64,000 nucleotides of DNA, from NCBI GenBank assembly GCA_021292105.1, contig CM037857.1, forward strand, positions 33,240,680 to 33,304,679, read 5' to 3'. Source of the DNA: Anadara kagoshimensis. Its lineage: Eukaryota; Mollusca; Bivalvia; Arcoida; Arcidae. Positions 35,586 to 46,844 of this stretch are shown in pieces. Below the pieces are notes generated by a model, which was not told the origin of the DNA, made no database searches, and saw only the letters and a list, made by a program, of their open reading frames with translations. The position numbers and the translations under genes are program-made. Numbering within the stretch: position 1 is the first letter of the stretch; the number at the start of each line of letters is the position of its first letter.

Positions 35586-36104
35586 TTATTGCTCACGTAT
35601 GTTCGGTAGAGATTCCACGCCACTTTCTAAAGCTTTGTTTGTATTTTGAATCCATCTTGCAATCCAGTCCTGTTTCTCGTCTGATAGATTCACCGGTAAT
35701 GCTGCGTTTAGTTTTTCATGTTTTGGTCTTTTGAAGTGCGACTTTGTTGTGATAAGTCCTTTTCCTTTTAAAACTGATATTTTATCACTGTCAGACGAGG
35801 AAGCGTGGTTGTTTCTATGGGAGATGCTGGGTAAAGCCGGAAATGACTGTGCTGGAATCTTTGTAGGGTGCCTGGTATGACTGTGCTCATGATGACGAAC
35901 AAATGATGTGGCAACGTTAATAACCATAGATCGTCCATGGCTTTGTGGTCGTTCTATTTCAAAAGATGCTTCTCTAGCAAATGGTACACATCCTGCTAAT
36001 GTATTGGCTCTTTCCAGAGAATACGGAGTTTTACCCACCGTTGTAAATCTTAACTTGTGTTCATTGGGATGGCTAATACTCGTACGTAAGCTTGTTATTT
36101 CCAT
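35586..36104 (-). CDS. single-exon hypothetical protein, 172 aa
   Basis: An intact frame from ATG (complement of 36102-36104; A at -3, G at +4) to TGA. This is much longer than chance for the local base composition, and it lacks the low-complexity look of the incidental frames around it. The product is basic and largely polar. It opens MEITSLRTSISHPNEHKLRF and has a compact segment FTTVGKTPYSLERANTLAG. A His-rich stretch (RHHEHSHTRHPTK) follows, then a Trp-containing C-terminus (EKQDWIARWIQNTNKALESG). There is no signal peptide, membrane segment or known motif. Small intronless basic proteins of this look are often ciliary or testis proteins, but that is a guess. I do not recognise the family. 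It could also be one exon of a larger gene. Confidence 0.55.
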   Translation of the reverse strand: MEITSLRTSISHPNEHKLRFTTVGKTPYSLERANTLAGCVPFAREASFEIERPQSHGRSMVINVATSFVRHHEHSHTRHPTKIPAQSFPALPSISHRNNHASSSDSDKISVLKGKGLITTKSHFKRPKHEKLNAALPVNLSDEKQDWIARWIQNTNKALESGVESLPNIREQ

Positions 36105-36142
36105 AATGAAAAATCGAACAATTTCATAAATAAATCCCCGAG

Positions 36143-36155
36143 AAATAAATTATAT
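36143..36155 (-). promoter_or_regulatory. possible TATA-like element
   Basis: On the minus strand GGATATAATTTAT lies about 40 bp upstream of the ATG of the 172-residue frame. Such motifs are common by chance in this AT-rich DNA. Confidence 0.2.
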
Positions 36156-38123
36156 CCAAATGAATAAACACAATCTAAAAATATGTATTAAACTAAAACT
36201 TTCACTGTGTCATTTTAACTAAAAGGTATATCAAAATATCTTGTCTCTAATAGACACACCGACCGGTTAAGGCAAGACATGTCTCAGGCAAAACTATACT
36301 CACGGCTGGAATAATTTAAATATCTAGATATACATATAAACCAAACTAGATATAGAACAAAATCAAATATCAATTTTTTCAATCATATTGTGACGTCATA
36401 CATCAAATGTCAGCCGTATAATCTATCTTTAAGAATAAAGGCAGTGACATTGAATACACCATTTTTTAAAATATTGAATTACAAACAATCATTGTAAAGT
36501 AACAATGTATTAATTTACGACTAGCAAGGTGCCCTAGTAATTTTATGCATAAAAACAAAGGGTTGGGTATATGGAACATTTAATTTAAAAAATACCGATA
36601 GCCTCCCGCAGTCAATTTATCTATATATCGTTAATTTGCTATTCCTTAAAGTAACAATGCGCTCATCATAGCGTTTAAACTATTTATTGTAACAGTCCTT
36701 GTTGGCAGTCTAACGAATCTAGAATATTATTTATGTATAAACGGGTTTTGTGTTTATTAATTTTTTCAAGTTATTTTCTATAACGTTAACGAACCTTCTT
36801 GATATTGTTCTCTAGTACACATACAAACAACAGACTGTATGGTTATTGGTTAATTGTTCTGTCTTATATTTGTGTCAAACTGTTGTACGTTTGTTTTATT
36901 CGGCGACAACATCTACACTTGCACATATTATATTATTATTTATTCATAAAGTATTTAGGGTTACAAACCCATGTTACAATTATATTTATATATTTACACA
37001 GCCAGTGTACATTGCAATGCTAAAGTCTGTTATATACATGTATAATACGATGCATGTACATAATCATACCCAGAGTTGCACATCATGAGATCAAAACTTT
37101 TAGCTGAAAAGTAAAAGCCAGTGCAACGAGGAACAGAAAACAACAAACAAAACAAAGCTGTTTTCCAGATTTTTTCTTCAACAAAATTAACGAAGTTTAC
37201 ATTCGTATTTTTTCATCATGTTGCCCGCGATATGCATTGAACGCCTATTTAAGTACGAAAATATTCACTCAAGTGCTCAATGCCTTATTAGTTAGATGAC
37301 CACTTGTTACTCTATGTTTTAATATGCATGAGGTAACTTTGCATACCCCGGTATAGGATCCCAGGCAAGAGTCATCGACATGCGCTCGGATCTTTTGGTA
37401 ATGCTTCATGTGAAATTGTATTTTTATTCATTGACCGTTTGAAGGCTTAGATAATTTTAAAAGGTAGAAAAATATGTTTCGAGGTTCAAGTTCCCCAACT
37501 ACTAGTATAGACGCAATGTGTTCGGGAAAATAACAAATGCATTACAAAATAAGCTCCGTCTAGGTGATTTTTTCTAACTTATTTTCACAACAATATCATA
37601 TTGAATTTAAGACTTATTATCACAGAAAACCTCTAACATATTTTAAACAATATATTTGATTTTTGAAAGAACGAAAAAGAGAGAAAGCTGACATTTTAAT
37701 GCAGAACTGTTCTGTTGTAAGTTGGTCCATGTATGTATATATACTTTGGAGTACAGAGATGTGGTCTTGCAGCATGGAGGTTCAGAGCGGACACATGTTC
37801 TGTTGTAAGGTTTGTATGTGTATATATACTGATGTGGTCTCGCGGCGTGGAGGTCTTTAATTAAATTCTTCTACTCATTACTTGTATCAATATAATCTCA
37901 TTGTACCATAGCTCATTTTTAAAATGATTTTTGCCTTGACCTCCAATGTCGCTAAAATCTCTTATTTCAAAGTTTAACAATGAACTTTTGAGTAAAATCA
38001 AATCTTTGATGGATATTAGCTATAAGGCTATCACATATATAGTTTATAAATTAGTTTATTTTTGGATGGTAAATATTGATTTGTGTTAGTTTTACTGTAA
38101 ACGTGCAGTATCACACTAGAAAT
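36156..38123. other. intergenic, no gene recognised
   Basis: A two-copy phrase (TGTTCTGTTGTAAG ... GATGTGGTCTYGC) lies at 37708-37853. Otherwise AT-rich sequence with short incidental frames. Confidence 0.35.
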
Positions 38124-38340
38124 TACAGTACTGGCCTGTCGAAAGTTTAACACTTAGCTAACAAATTCGTACAGGGAACCCATCTCGACCCCTTGTTAGT
38201 CTTTATTTTAACAGCCTTTCGACAACTTTTCTATCTCTAGACATCCGGCCACTGCCTATACATACCTCGGTCACTCGGCAACCAAGCTTTGAATTCCTTT
38301 CGTTGGCTTAGTGTTAAACTTTGGACAGGTCTGTACTGTA
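38124..38340. mobile_element. short inverted-repeat element, family D
   Basis: TTACAGTACTGGCCTGTCGA then AAGTTTAACAC mirrors GTGTTAAACTTTGGACAGGT then CTGTACTGTA. The interior ATACCTCGGTCACTCGGCAA matches the copy at 59608-59819. Confidence 0.8.
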
Positions 38341-39071
38341 TATAGGATTGTTATAGTAATCTTGTCTTAGTCTTGATCTATATCATCGCTCTACGTGTCC
38401 TAACAGAACAAACAAAGCACATACCGTGGTACTATATCTATAATGTACAGATAATTACACGGAACAAACACAAAAACATAAACACCATACTACAGCCATC
38501 TTTATGTTTAACACCTTTACACATTACATACACCATTTGACATAAACAATTGTTTTAATTAAAATGATGTAATAATTAGTCCTTTAGAATCAATACATAA
38601 ATCTTCGAATAGTAGTTTTAATTTGTAAATAATGTTTCTAATTGCCGGAACGTTTATGTGAAACCAAATGTGGGCCAAAAATTAAAATTGTGTACTCCAA
38701 GAACCCTTTTACTCTATATAATTAAAAAACCCATACATATCAGTCCAATCTCTAAAGCAAAGTAAAAAATTGAAAACTGACAAATTAAGTTAAACATAAA
38801 AAAATAGCCGGTGACGTCTCAATATATAGGTAAAATATTCTTGATCTAGATCGACAGTGGGTCATACACTACTTTGTTGATGCGCTCTGTTTCGATAAAG
38901 GGACAAGTAGTCAAAATTATGGTTATAAATATTAATAATTTAATTCTCGTTTATTCAAACATTTTGATTGATCAGATCATGTCTATTATTTCTGCATTAA
39001 TGGATTAGCTTTCAGTGGCGTCATCTTATGGACGACGCATAGAGACATTTGCATTCTCACGCCTTAAAGAT
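38341..39071. other. intergenic with a SINE family 1 scrap
   Basis: The scrap at about 38808-38850 reads GTGACGTCTCAATATATAGG then AAATATTCTTGA, a decayed SINE tail. Nothing else was recognised. Confidence 0.4.
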
Positions 39072-39400
39072 ATATCAAAGTAAAAACAAACAAACATACT
39101 AATCCACGTCCAAATCACAACCCAAAATCAAAGTAAAAACAAACATACTAATCCACGTCCGAATCACAATTCAAAATCAAAGTAAAAACAAACATACTAA
39201 TCCACGTCCGAATCACAATTCAAAATCAAAGTAAAAACAAACATACTAATCCACGTCCGAATCACAATCCAGAAGCAAAGTAAAACTTTGAAACAGACAA
39301 ATTAGGTTAAACACGTGAATTTCCACCACGGAAGTGAGACCGAGTGCTCCGGAAGAATAAGAACCTCCTGTTTAGCTAGCTACTCCCACCACGTGATGAA
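39072..39400 (+). repeat. dispersed repeat G, copy with four tandem 52-bp head units
   Basis: ATCAAAGTAAAAACAAACAT with ACTAATCCACGTCCGAATCA is repeated four times (39072-39290). The body GAAGTGAGACCGAGTGCTCC ... CTCCTGTTTAGCTAGCTA follows. Single-head copies lie at 46996-47175 and 51448-51625. The family is unknown to me and has no coding frame. Confidence 0.75.
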
Positions 39401-40039
39401 TTATTGATTAAAATTCCATATCTTGAATTGAAATGAATTAAATTCTTTGTATTATTGGAGTATGAAAGAATTGGACGTTTTGCACACGCAACATAATTCA
39501 ATGCATATTTTACTTATTGTTACACGAATTATGCAATGTGCTTTTTTCAGAACAAAAAGAAAAAATAATTTCATATTTAAAATAATATTTGTAGACTTTG
39601 ATGATTCATAATGTCTAATCTATTTTACGAACGTGACCAACCGCATTTCAAGTCAATATTTTGACAAATTAAAAAAAAATAAATTCAATAAATATTTTCA
39701 ACGACCGTACCGCGTATTTATAAATGATCGTTAATGTTATCTATTGGTATTGATATCTTGTCATCAAATTGTGGATTTATATAACATCTAGTAGTTAATT
39801 AAAGGTAGATTTAACAAATTATCACATTTAATTCTGTGGATTATTTTAATAAGGTTGTTTCTATTCGTGAAACAGCTCTAGTGAAGTATTAATAATTTTA
39901 ATATATTGAGTGTACAAAATCATTAACTCGCCGTCAACGACATAATAACTAATCATTTCAAATAAATATTTCCCAAGTTGCTTGGAATCATCATTAATTG
40001 CAATGCCAAAGGACAACGGATGGAAGCAAAATGACATGC

Positions 40040-40396
40040 AGTACAGTCCTGTCGAAAGTTAAACAATACTCCTACAAATTGACATATCGCCGGCCATGCC
40101 TTTTACGTTTCGACACTGGCCGCCATCACGGTACCAAAGCAGTGTCACAGTAACAGGTGACATACTGGTGTCAGTGACGTCATTAAATGGCACAATTCAG
40201 GCCCAGTTTTCATTCTTTTTGTAATGCCGGGTCTTTGTCGGAACATTGTTGGCGTTGGCGGCGATCCGTCAATCGACAGCTTATTACGGCCCTCGTTACC
40301 TATAACTTGGCAGCTACTACCTACTCTTCTGTAGTCTTCCCAGTCGACTGCTATTCATTAGCTTAGTGTCAAGCTTTTTACAGGTATGTACCGTAC
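40040..40396. mobile_element. family D element with a family B element nested inside
   Basis: The outer ends are AGTACAGTCCTGTCGAAAGT and TGTCAAGCTTTTTACAGGTA. The family B copy occupies 40075-40275, with CAAATTGACATATCGCCGGC at one end and GATCCGTCAATCG at the other. The other three family D copies lack this insert. Confidence 0.75.
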
Positions 40397-40603
40397 ATCA
40401 TTGCTCATCAGTGAAAAGGTTTCCGACAATTGGAAACACGTCTCCTTCCAAAGTTTCAGGGATATTAATCATTTTTTGTTGACGTTCTCACGTTAAAAGA
40501 TTATGACGTCCTCAATTTAACGTGTGTAAGTGATTGTGACGTTGAGATTGTTGGTTGACTTCGGATCAATGACGGCACAGCGAGCCATAGGCTAGTTTGT
40601 CTT

Positions 40604-40632
40604 ACACGGGGGGGGGGGGGGGGGAGGGGGGG
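40604..40632. repeat. poly(G) run
   Basis: About 28 bases, all G except one A. The length is doubtful in any assembly. Confidence 0.8.
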
Positions 40633-41517
40633 TAAGACAGAGATATCTTACACCTAGCAACCAACGGAATAACTCGGTGAAGTATGGGAGAAAGTGAAGT
40701 CTTGGCACTCGATAGCATGAACATGGTGGAATGTTTGTATGGATAGATCTTTAACCTTTCCCTTTATTTTTTACAACTAGTTGTCGTTATCCAAAACGTT
40801 CTTACGAAATATTGTGAATGCACACCATTCTTATGGATATACTTTCACAATTTTTGCAAAGTACATATAATACATCATAAGAACCCTATGGTATATACAC
40901 TATCACTATATCATGATACTACACATTTCAATGTATATACTGTGGCTTTATGTCATGTTTTCGTATTTTTGTTCTGTTTGTACGTTATCATGTGACTATA
41001 TAACATGTTTTTGTGTAACAATACATTTCATTAATTTTGACAAGATCTGGTATTATTTGCTCTTTAACATTAGTATCCATATATAAATGACTATGGAACA
41101 AACCTTGTACATGATAACAGATTCTATCCGTTAATAAAGATAAAGAATATACACGCGACTTTAAAGTTATAAATTGTTTTAGTGACGTATTCCTATACAA
41201 AACATAATTTTGGATTTTTAAAATTATGATTTGAGTTCAAGAATCTATACTTGACATTAAAGTTTGTAAATCTTAAAATATTTTAACAATCTGCTATGGT
41301 GTGTACCGTACGAAAGCTTGTTAGTGCCATTTTTCAAAGTAAAAAAATAAGTAAATCGTACAAACGGTTTTTAAATTATACAAACGATTTTAAAAATCGT
41401 ACAAACGATTTTTTAAATCGTACTAACGATTTTTACAATAGTTCAATCGATTTCTTAAATCGTACAAACGATTTTTTAAATCGTACTAACGATTTTTACA
41501 ATCGTTCAAACGATTTA

Positions 41518-43096
41518 TTTAGCTCACCTGACCTTATGTCATAGCGCAGCGTGATGTGTGCGTGCATCGTTAACACCTATTTTCGAATCTCCTCTGAATC
41601 TACAAGACATGTACAGATGACAATGAAACTTGGTGAAAAGTATATATGGGCCGGTGCAATTCAGATTTGTTCGTGGTGTTGCCATGGCTACCATAACTAG
41701 GTCAAGGTGACCTAGGGTGCAAACATCTTAAAAAATCTTCTTCTCCGAAACCAAGTATTGGAGAAAAATTCTGATATGATATTTGGCTTCTGTAGGGTCT
41801 TAAACCTATAGTTTGTTCATTTTGTGAAATTTGAACAAAAAATAGTTTACGCGTTTTTGCGTTTAATTTTTAAAAAAAATTCGTAAAATAGCTTCAAATT
41901 CTTATAACCTGACTATTTGACCAGATAATGACATGGGGTTTTCAGTTTTGACATATTCTTGTAATTATCTTCAAAATGAGGCCATGGCCTATTTTTTTGG
42001 CCTATGATTTTAATTATTATCTGGAAAATTACAAACTTTTTGTATAGACATGTATTTGAAATTGTTGTAGATATTGATACAACGATCATTTTGATGTATA
42101 GTAAAAAAGGTCATTGGTTCAAAGGTCAAGGTCAGAGATGCGAAACAATACCGAAATGGTTAATTATCTCGAAAACTATACACTTTTTGTAGACATGTAT
42201 ATTAGAATTTTGTTGGAATTGTTGTAACAATCATTTTGATATATATTAAGGTCATGGGTTCAAAGGTCAAGGTCACAGATGTGAAAGAATACTGATTTGA
42301 AAACTATTGACTTTTTGTATAGAGATGTATTTTAGAATGTTGTAAGTATTGATACAACGATCATTTTGATGTATAGGAAAAGGTCTTGAGTTCAAAAGTC
42401 AAAGTCACAGATGCAAAACAATACCGAAATGGTTAATTATCTCGAAAACTATAAACTTTTTATATAGACATGTATATTAGAATATTGTTGGTATTGATGT
42501 AACCATCATTTTGATATATATATTAAGGTCATGGGTTCAAAGGTCAAAATCACAGATGCAAAAGAAAACTGAAATGGTTAATTATCTTGAAACTATTAAC
42601 TTTTTGTATAGGCATGTATATTAAAATGTTGTCGGTATTGATACAACGATTATTTTAATGTATAGGAAAAGGTCATGAGTTCAATGGTCAAGGTCATAGT
42701 TAATTATCTCGAAAACTATAAACTTTTTTGTATAGACATGTATATTAGAATATTGTTGGTATTGATGTAACAATCATTTTGATATATATTAAGGTCATGG
42801 GTTCAAAGGTCAAGGTCATAGATGCAAAAGAATACTGAAATGATTAATTATCTTGAAAACTATTACTTTTTGATTAGGCATGTATATTAAAAGATTAGGT
42901 ATTGGCCTCAGAAAGATTTTGATATATTAATAAAGGCCATACGTTTAAGGGTCAAGGTCACAGATACCAAAAAATCCAAAATTGGCCTTTTTTTTTTTTA
43001 CTTTTTTAGCCTCAAATCGTTAATATTATGAAAGAGTTTGACATTTGAGCTATTATTTACCAGGTGAGCGTATCAGGCCCAATGGGCCTTTTGTTT
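41518..43096 (+). mobile_element. AGCTCACC-end element, full-length copy with about seven internal units
   Basis: The ends are TTTAGCTCACCTGACC and CCAGGTGAGCGTATCAGGCC ... GGGCCTTTTGTTT. The 5' half matches 1177-1740. From about 42030 a 120-150 bp unit (AGACATGTATATTAGAAT ... GGTCATGGGTTCAAAGGTCA) recurs about seven times. It sits inside the left hairpin array. There is no open frame for a transposase. Confidence 0.8.
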
Positions 43097-43537
43097 AATC
43101 GTACAAACGATTTTTTACTACTTTTAAACAAAATCCACAAATTGGAAGGAACGTTTGCAGTCATTGCATATATGGCGTGCTATACGCGGTATTGGCTGTT
43201 ACAGATTCAAAATTCAACAGAGTTTGTACTACTTTATTTCATAATGTCGTTAATTGTTTTACAGTGGATTGTAATCGTGACTTTAAATTTGGCGCTCGTG
43301 TAATGGATTTAAATTAAACTGAAGATCGAACCAAATAGTGTGATGTAGTAAAATAAAAGTGATTGATTACATTTAGTGCTTGGTTGTTTTTATTAGTTTA
43401 ATTGTGAAACTGGTTATTATGAATTTTAAATTTAAACCTTTTTTTATGATCATGGACTTTAACTTGCCTTAAATTAGTGCTTAAAGACTAAACATTTAAT
43501 TTAACATGTTGAACGTTTACGGTGATGCTTTCATGTA

Positions 43538-43930
43538 AACAAGAGGGCCATGAGGCCCTGGGCGCTCACCTGAGAATAAATTGAATTTTGCACATTTTTC
43601 GAATAATGTCATGAATAGAGAGTTAACAGAGTTCTTTATCAGATTATACGAACTTGACCTAGTTTTTGTTATGAACATCGTTCTGGACAAATTATATGAC
43701 GATTGGACAAAAAATGGACTCTAGAGTGTTATCAAGGTTTTTCTATGATTTGACATAGTAACCTACTTATTGATCCAGCATGACCCATATACGAACTTGT
43801 CCTTGCTTTTGTCATGAGATCATTCTGGACAAGTATGATTAAGATATAACTAAGACAGTGGCCTAGAGTGTGAACAATGAAAAGATGACGCACGACACAT
43901 GACACAACGCACGACGGACAAAGACTGGTC
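43538..43930 (+). mobile_element. dispersed repeat opening AAGAGGGCCATGAGGCCC
   Basis: AACAAGAGGGCCATGAGGCC then GCGCTCACCTGAG is a terminal signature I associate with molluscan repeats, related to but distinct from the AGCTCACC elements. The body has no open frame and the right end is not defined. Confidence 0.5.
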
Positions 43931-44254
43931 ACAAACCCTTACTTGAGCACAACAATAACCATTTGCTTATTGTGTATTTATTATTTGTAATAAATTTAAT
44001 TAATTTAGATTTTGCGTTTCTTTTCAATATTCGTCTACGGAAAGAATAAAATTGAGTATGGTGTTTTACATCCAAGTCAAGATTCTTTATCTTTATATCA
44101 AGGTGATGAGTGAAATGATAGAGGGAACCGGAATACTGAAAAAAAACCTCATGATTACTGATTATGTACATGTGCAGCACTTGTACTTGTTATTCTAGAG
44201 TAACTGATGAAACGTGCATAAAATATAATACATGTGTACATGTACATACACATA

Positions 44255-44570
44255 CAGGTCCGTTCAGAAAGTAACGTCACCCCTAAATTTCCAAAAAGAA
44301 ACGTCACCTATTGTATAGAATCTAAAATCACTTGTTTCATTATTTTTATTCATTAGGTGTTACAAATTAAGATTAGCCTTTTAATTTGATTTGACCTTGA
44401 ACTCCGTATACACAATGTTTTATTCGCGTTTTGACAAAAGTATCATGGTGTCACGTGATTCTTTAAATGCTGTTTTATTGCAAATTCAAATCCATGAAAT
44501 TAAAACATTTTTCTCAAGCAGTTAAACAAATGTATAGGTTAATATCCTAGAAATAGTTGATCTATTATAC

Positions 44571-44602
<32 letters not shown>

Positions 44603-45201
44603 CAAACCCGTTGTTTTGGAGTTTTTAAATAATACCGGCGACTGCAATAGTTCCACAAATTCAAGTTTTTCGTTTGAGGAGTTCTGAAAAAGAATTCTTT
44701 AACATTAAACGTTGAGCGATGTCTAAACGTTATCTTAAACGATCTGAAAATGCAAGCTGACCGTGTCGTATTTTCTGACAAGCATTACATATCTCAATAG
44801 AATCTGGCTCCTACATAGTGGTCAAAGTTGACGACAGATTTGCTGCAAATTCAATACATACCCCTTCTAGAATGCCCTGGTAATCCGGACATGATTTCCG
44901 TAGGAACTCTGTGAAATTATTCAAGAAAGAACCCTAGATCAAATTCTGCTCTTTGTAAATCCCTTCAGGGTCATTGGTATAGGACTACAAAGCCAAGCGA
45001 ACACAATTGTTTGAGAGTATGCCAAGACGAATAATGACCATCATCAAAGCAAAAGGATCATCAACTAAATACTAACTCTTAGTTATTCATAAAGTAAATC
45101 ATGTTTATTCCTTTTTTCTTCTATAATACAGACACAAGGGTGGGGAGACTGACTCTTCTTTTTCGAAATTTAGGGGTGACTTTACTTTTTGAACGGACCT
45201 G
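44255..45201 (+). mobile_element. Tc1/mariner-like DNA transposon remnant, 947 bp
   Basis: CAGGTCCGTTCAGAAAGTAA on the left mirrors TTACTTTTTGAACGGACCTG on the right, and both ends are bounded by TA, the target of this superfamily. The arms continue into a shared GGGGTGAC/GTCACCCC block. Near 45010-45075 the plus strand reads FESMPRRIMTIIKAKG then SSTKY and a stop, the usual C-terminal signature of Tc1-like transposases. The rest of the transposase is deleted or decayed, so the copy cannot move by itself. Confidence 0.85.
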
Positions 45202-45574
45202 TATATTTATAAATTACAAAGACAGCGCTTAATATTCCATATTTCATTAAACATTTCCACAAATTGTCTTAAATATATTTAATTTTTAAAGTTTTTGTAT
45301 AATGTATAAATCAGGATGCCACATCATGCTAAATTCATTAAAACAACAAAGTTGGATATCCGTGACGTATATGGTCGTTATAAAGATTGTTGACTGTACA
45401 TGTATACATATATCTACAAAAATCGTTTGTACGATTTAAAAATTCGTTAGTACAATTTAAAAATCGTTTGTACGATTTTTAAAATCGTTTGTATAATTTA
45501 AAAACCGTTTGTACGATTTACTTATTTTTTTACTTTGAAAAATGGCACTAACAAGCTTTCGTACTGTACCGGTA

Positions 45575-46483
45575 TTTATGGAGACATAATTTTGTATTTT
45601 ATTGTGTGTCTGTATTAATAAACACGTTTTAAACACCACGTTTTGTTTGGACCGATATTGTTACAATAACAGAACACTAATGGCTGTTAGAAGCATTCTT
45701 CGATATTTTAATGGATACGAGTTCCTTTCGTGTCACCACCAATTAAATATTAAATTTTCTATGTAAAATTTTGGAAAAATTATTTTTAAAGAAATATTCA
45801 ATATATCCAGATTTCGTCATTGTTAAGACTTTTTCATCCAAAATTAATGAAGGTACAAAATTAATTTTATATAATGTAGGTCAATAACTGGACATGTTTA
45901 TTACTACTTTTTAATTTAATTTTTTATCTTTTTGAAAAATTCAAACATTGTTGTTATTAGCTTAAATTACTTATGAATGTGTCCCGAGTCGAATAAGGTC
46001 GACAAAACGCATGAAAATAAAATAGTTTTATCAAACTACATACTAGTGAGTTTTTGTCAGTTGGATTACCAAAGGTCGACGTTTTGTCTCCGGACAATAT
46101 GGTTTCCTTCACAATCTTTGAACCGACTGTCTCGATATAAGTGAAAGAATCGCAATAAAATTCCATCACTAAACTCCACATATATAAGTGATTGATCTAT
46201 TTAGCAACTGCTGTCCTTATCTAGAAAACACAAACATGCACAGTACAAATTGATGCCAGTAATGGCTTATTGTGGGCACTGTATCACGATGACATTAAGT
46301 CCAGATGTGTGGTTAATAACAATACAAACATGTAACAAAATAACTGATAATTTTACTATATAAATCATTATGGGATACAAATAAGCTGTTTTAGTTATCA
46401 ATAAGTAAAGCAAGATAACAAACAATTACTGTTACTTAGTTAAATGTCTTAAAGAACACACAACGATAGATTAACAGAGTAAG
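45575..46483. other. intergenic, nothing certain
   Basis: GTCGACAAAACGC and GTCGACGTTTTGTC near 45990 and 46075 form a weak inverted pair. No gene was recognised downstream of the metalloprotease stop. Confidence 0.35.
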
Positions 46484-46487
46484 ATGA

Positions 46488-46489
46488 TA

Positions 46490-46520
<31 letters not shown>

Positions 46521-46522
46521 AT
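46488..46522. repeat. (AAAT)n microsatellite
   Basis: About nine AAAT units in tandem. Confidence 0.9.
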
Positions 46523-46844
46523 CTGTATATAAAAATATATATATAAATATGTAAATAAAATTTACAACAATATAAACTGAAGTTTGTAGTCCACTCAATA
46601 ATTCAAACCATGAAAAAAGATTTTTCGGCAATCACATAGCAAAACATGGGCATCTTTTTAAAGTCCTGCTACCATGTTTGGTCTAATGATGGTTAGTTAA
46701 ATAATCTTGTGCGCCTTCTTAAGAAAAAAACAAACACAATTGGTCTATAGACGGTTTGGTGTACGTCAAAATAACATCATCTTGAGCGCTCTCTTTAAAG
46801 ATTACCTTCAACTTGTCGCCGTTTCTGAATATGACGTCACGTAA

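Larger units (their letters stand above)
41301..45574. mobile_element. composite flanked by long inverted arms of AATCGT-hairpin repeats
   Basis: The left arm (41301-41519) opens GTACCGTACGAAAGCTTGTT and then GTGCCATTTTTCAAAG. It continues as a series of hairpin units, AAATCGTACAAACGATTT (7-bp stem, 4-base loop), with changes. The right arm (about 45417-45574) is its reverse complement down to CAAGCTTTCGTACTGTAC. Between the arms are an AGCTCACC element, one more hairpin unit at 43097-43115, another dispersed repeat and a Tc1-like remnant. Whether the arms belong to one fold-back element or are two separate insertions cannot be settled here. Confidence 0.55.

Noticed and set aside
41390-41519. 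A CRISPR array, from regular short hairpin repeats
   Set aside because: The repeats abut without unique spacers of constant length, and the setting is an animal genome.
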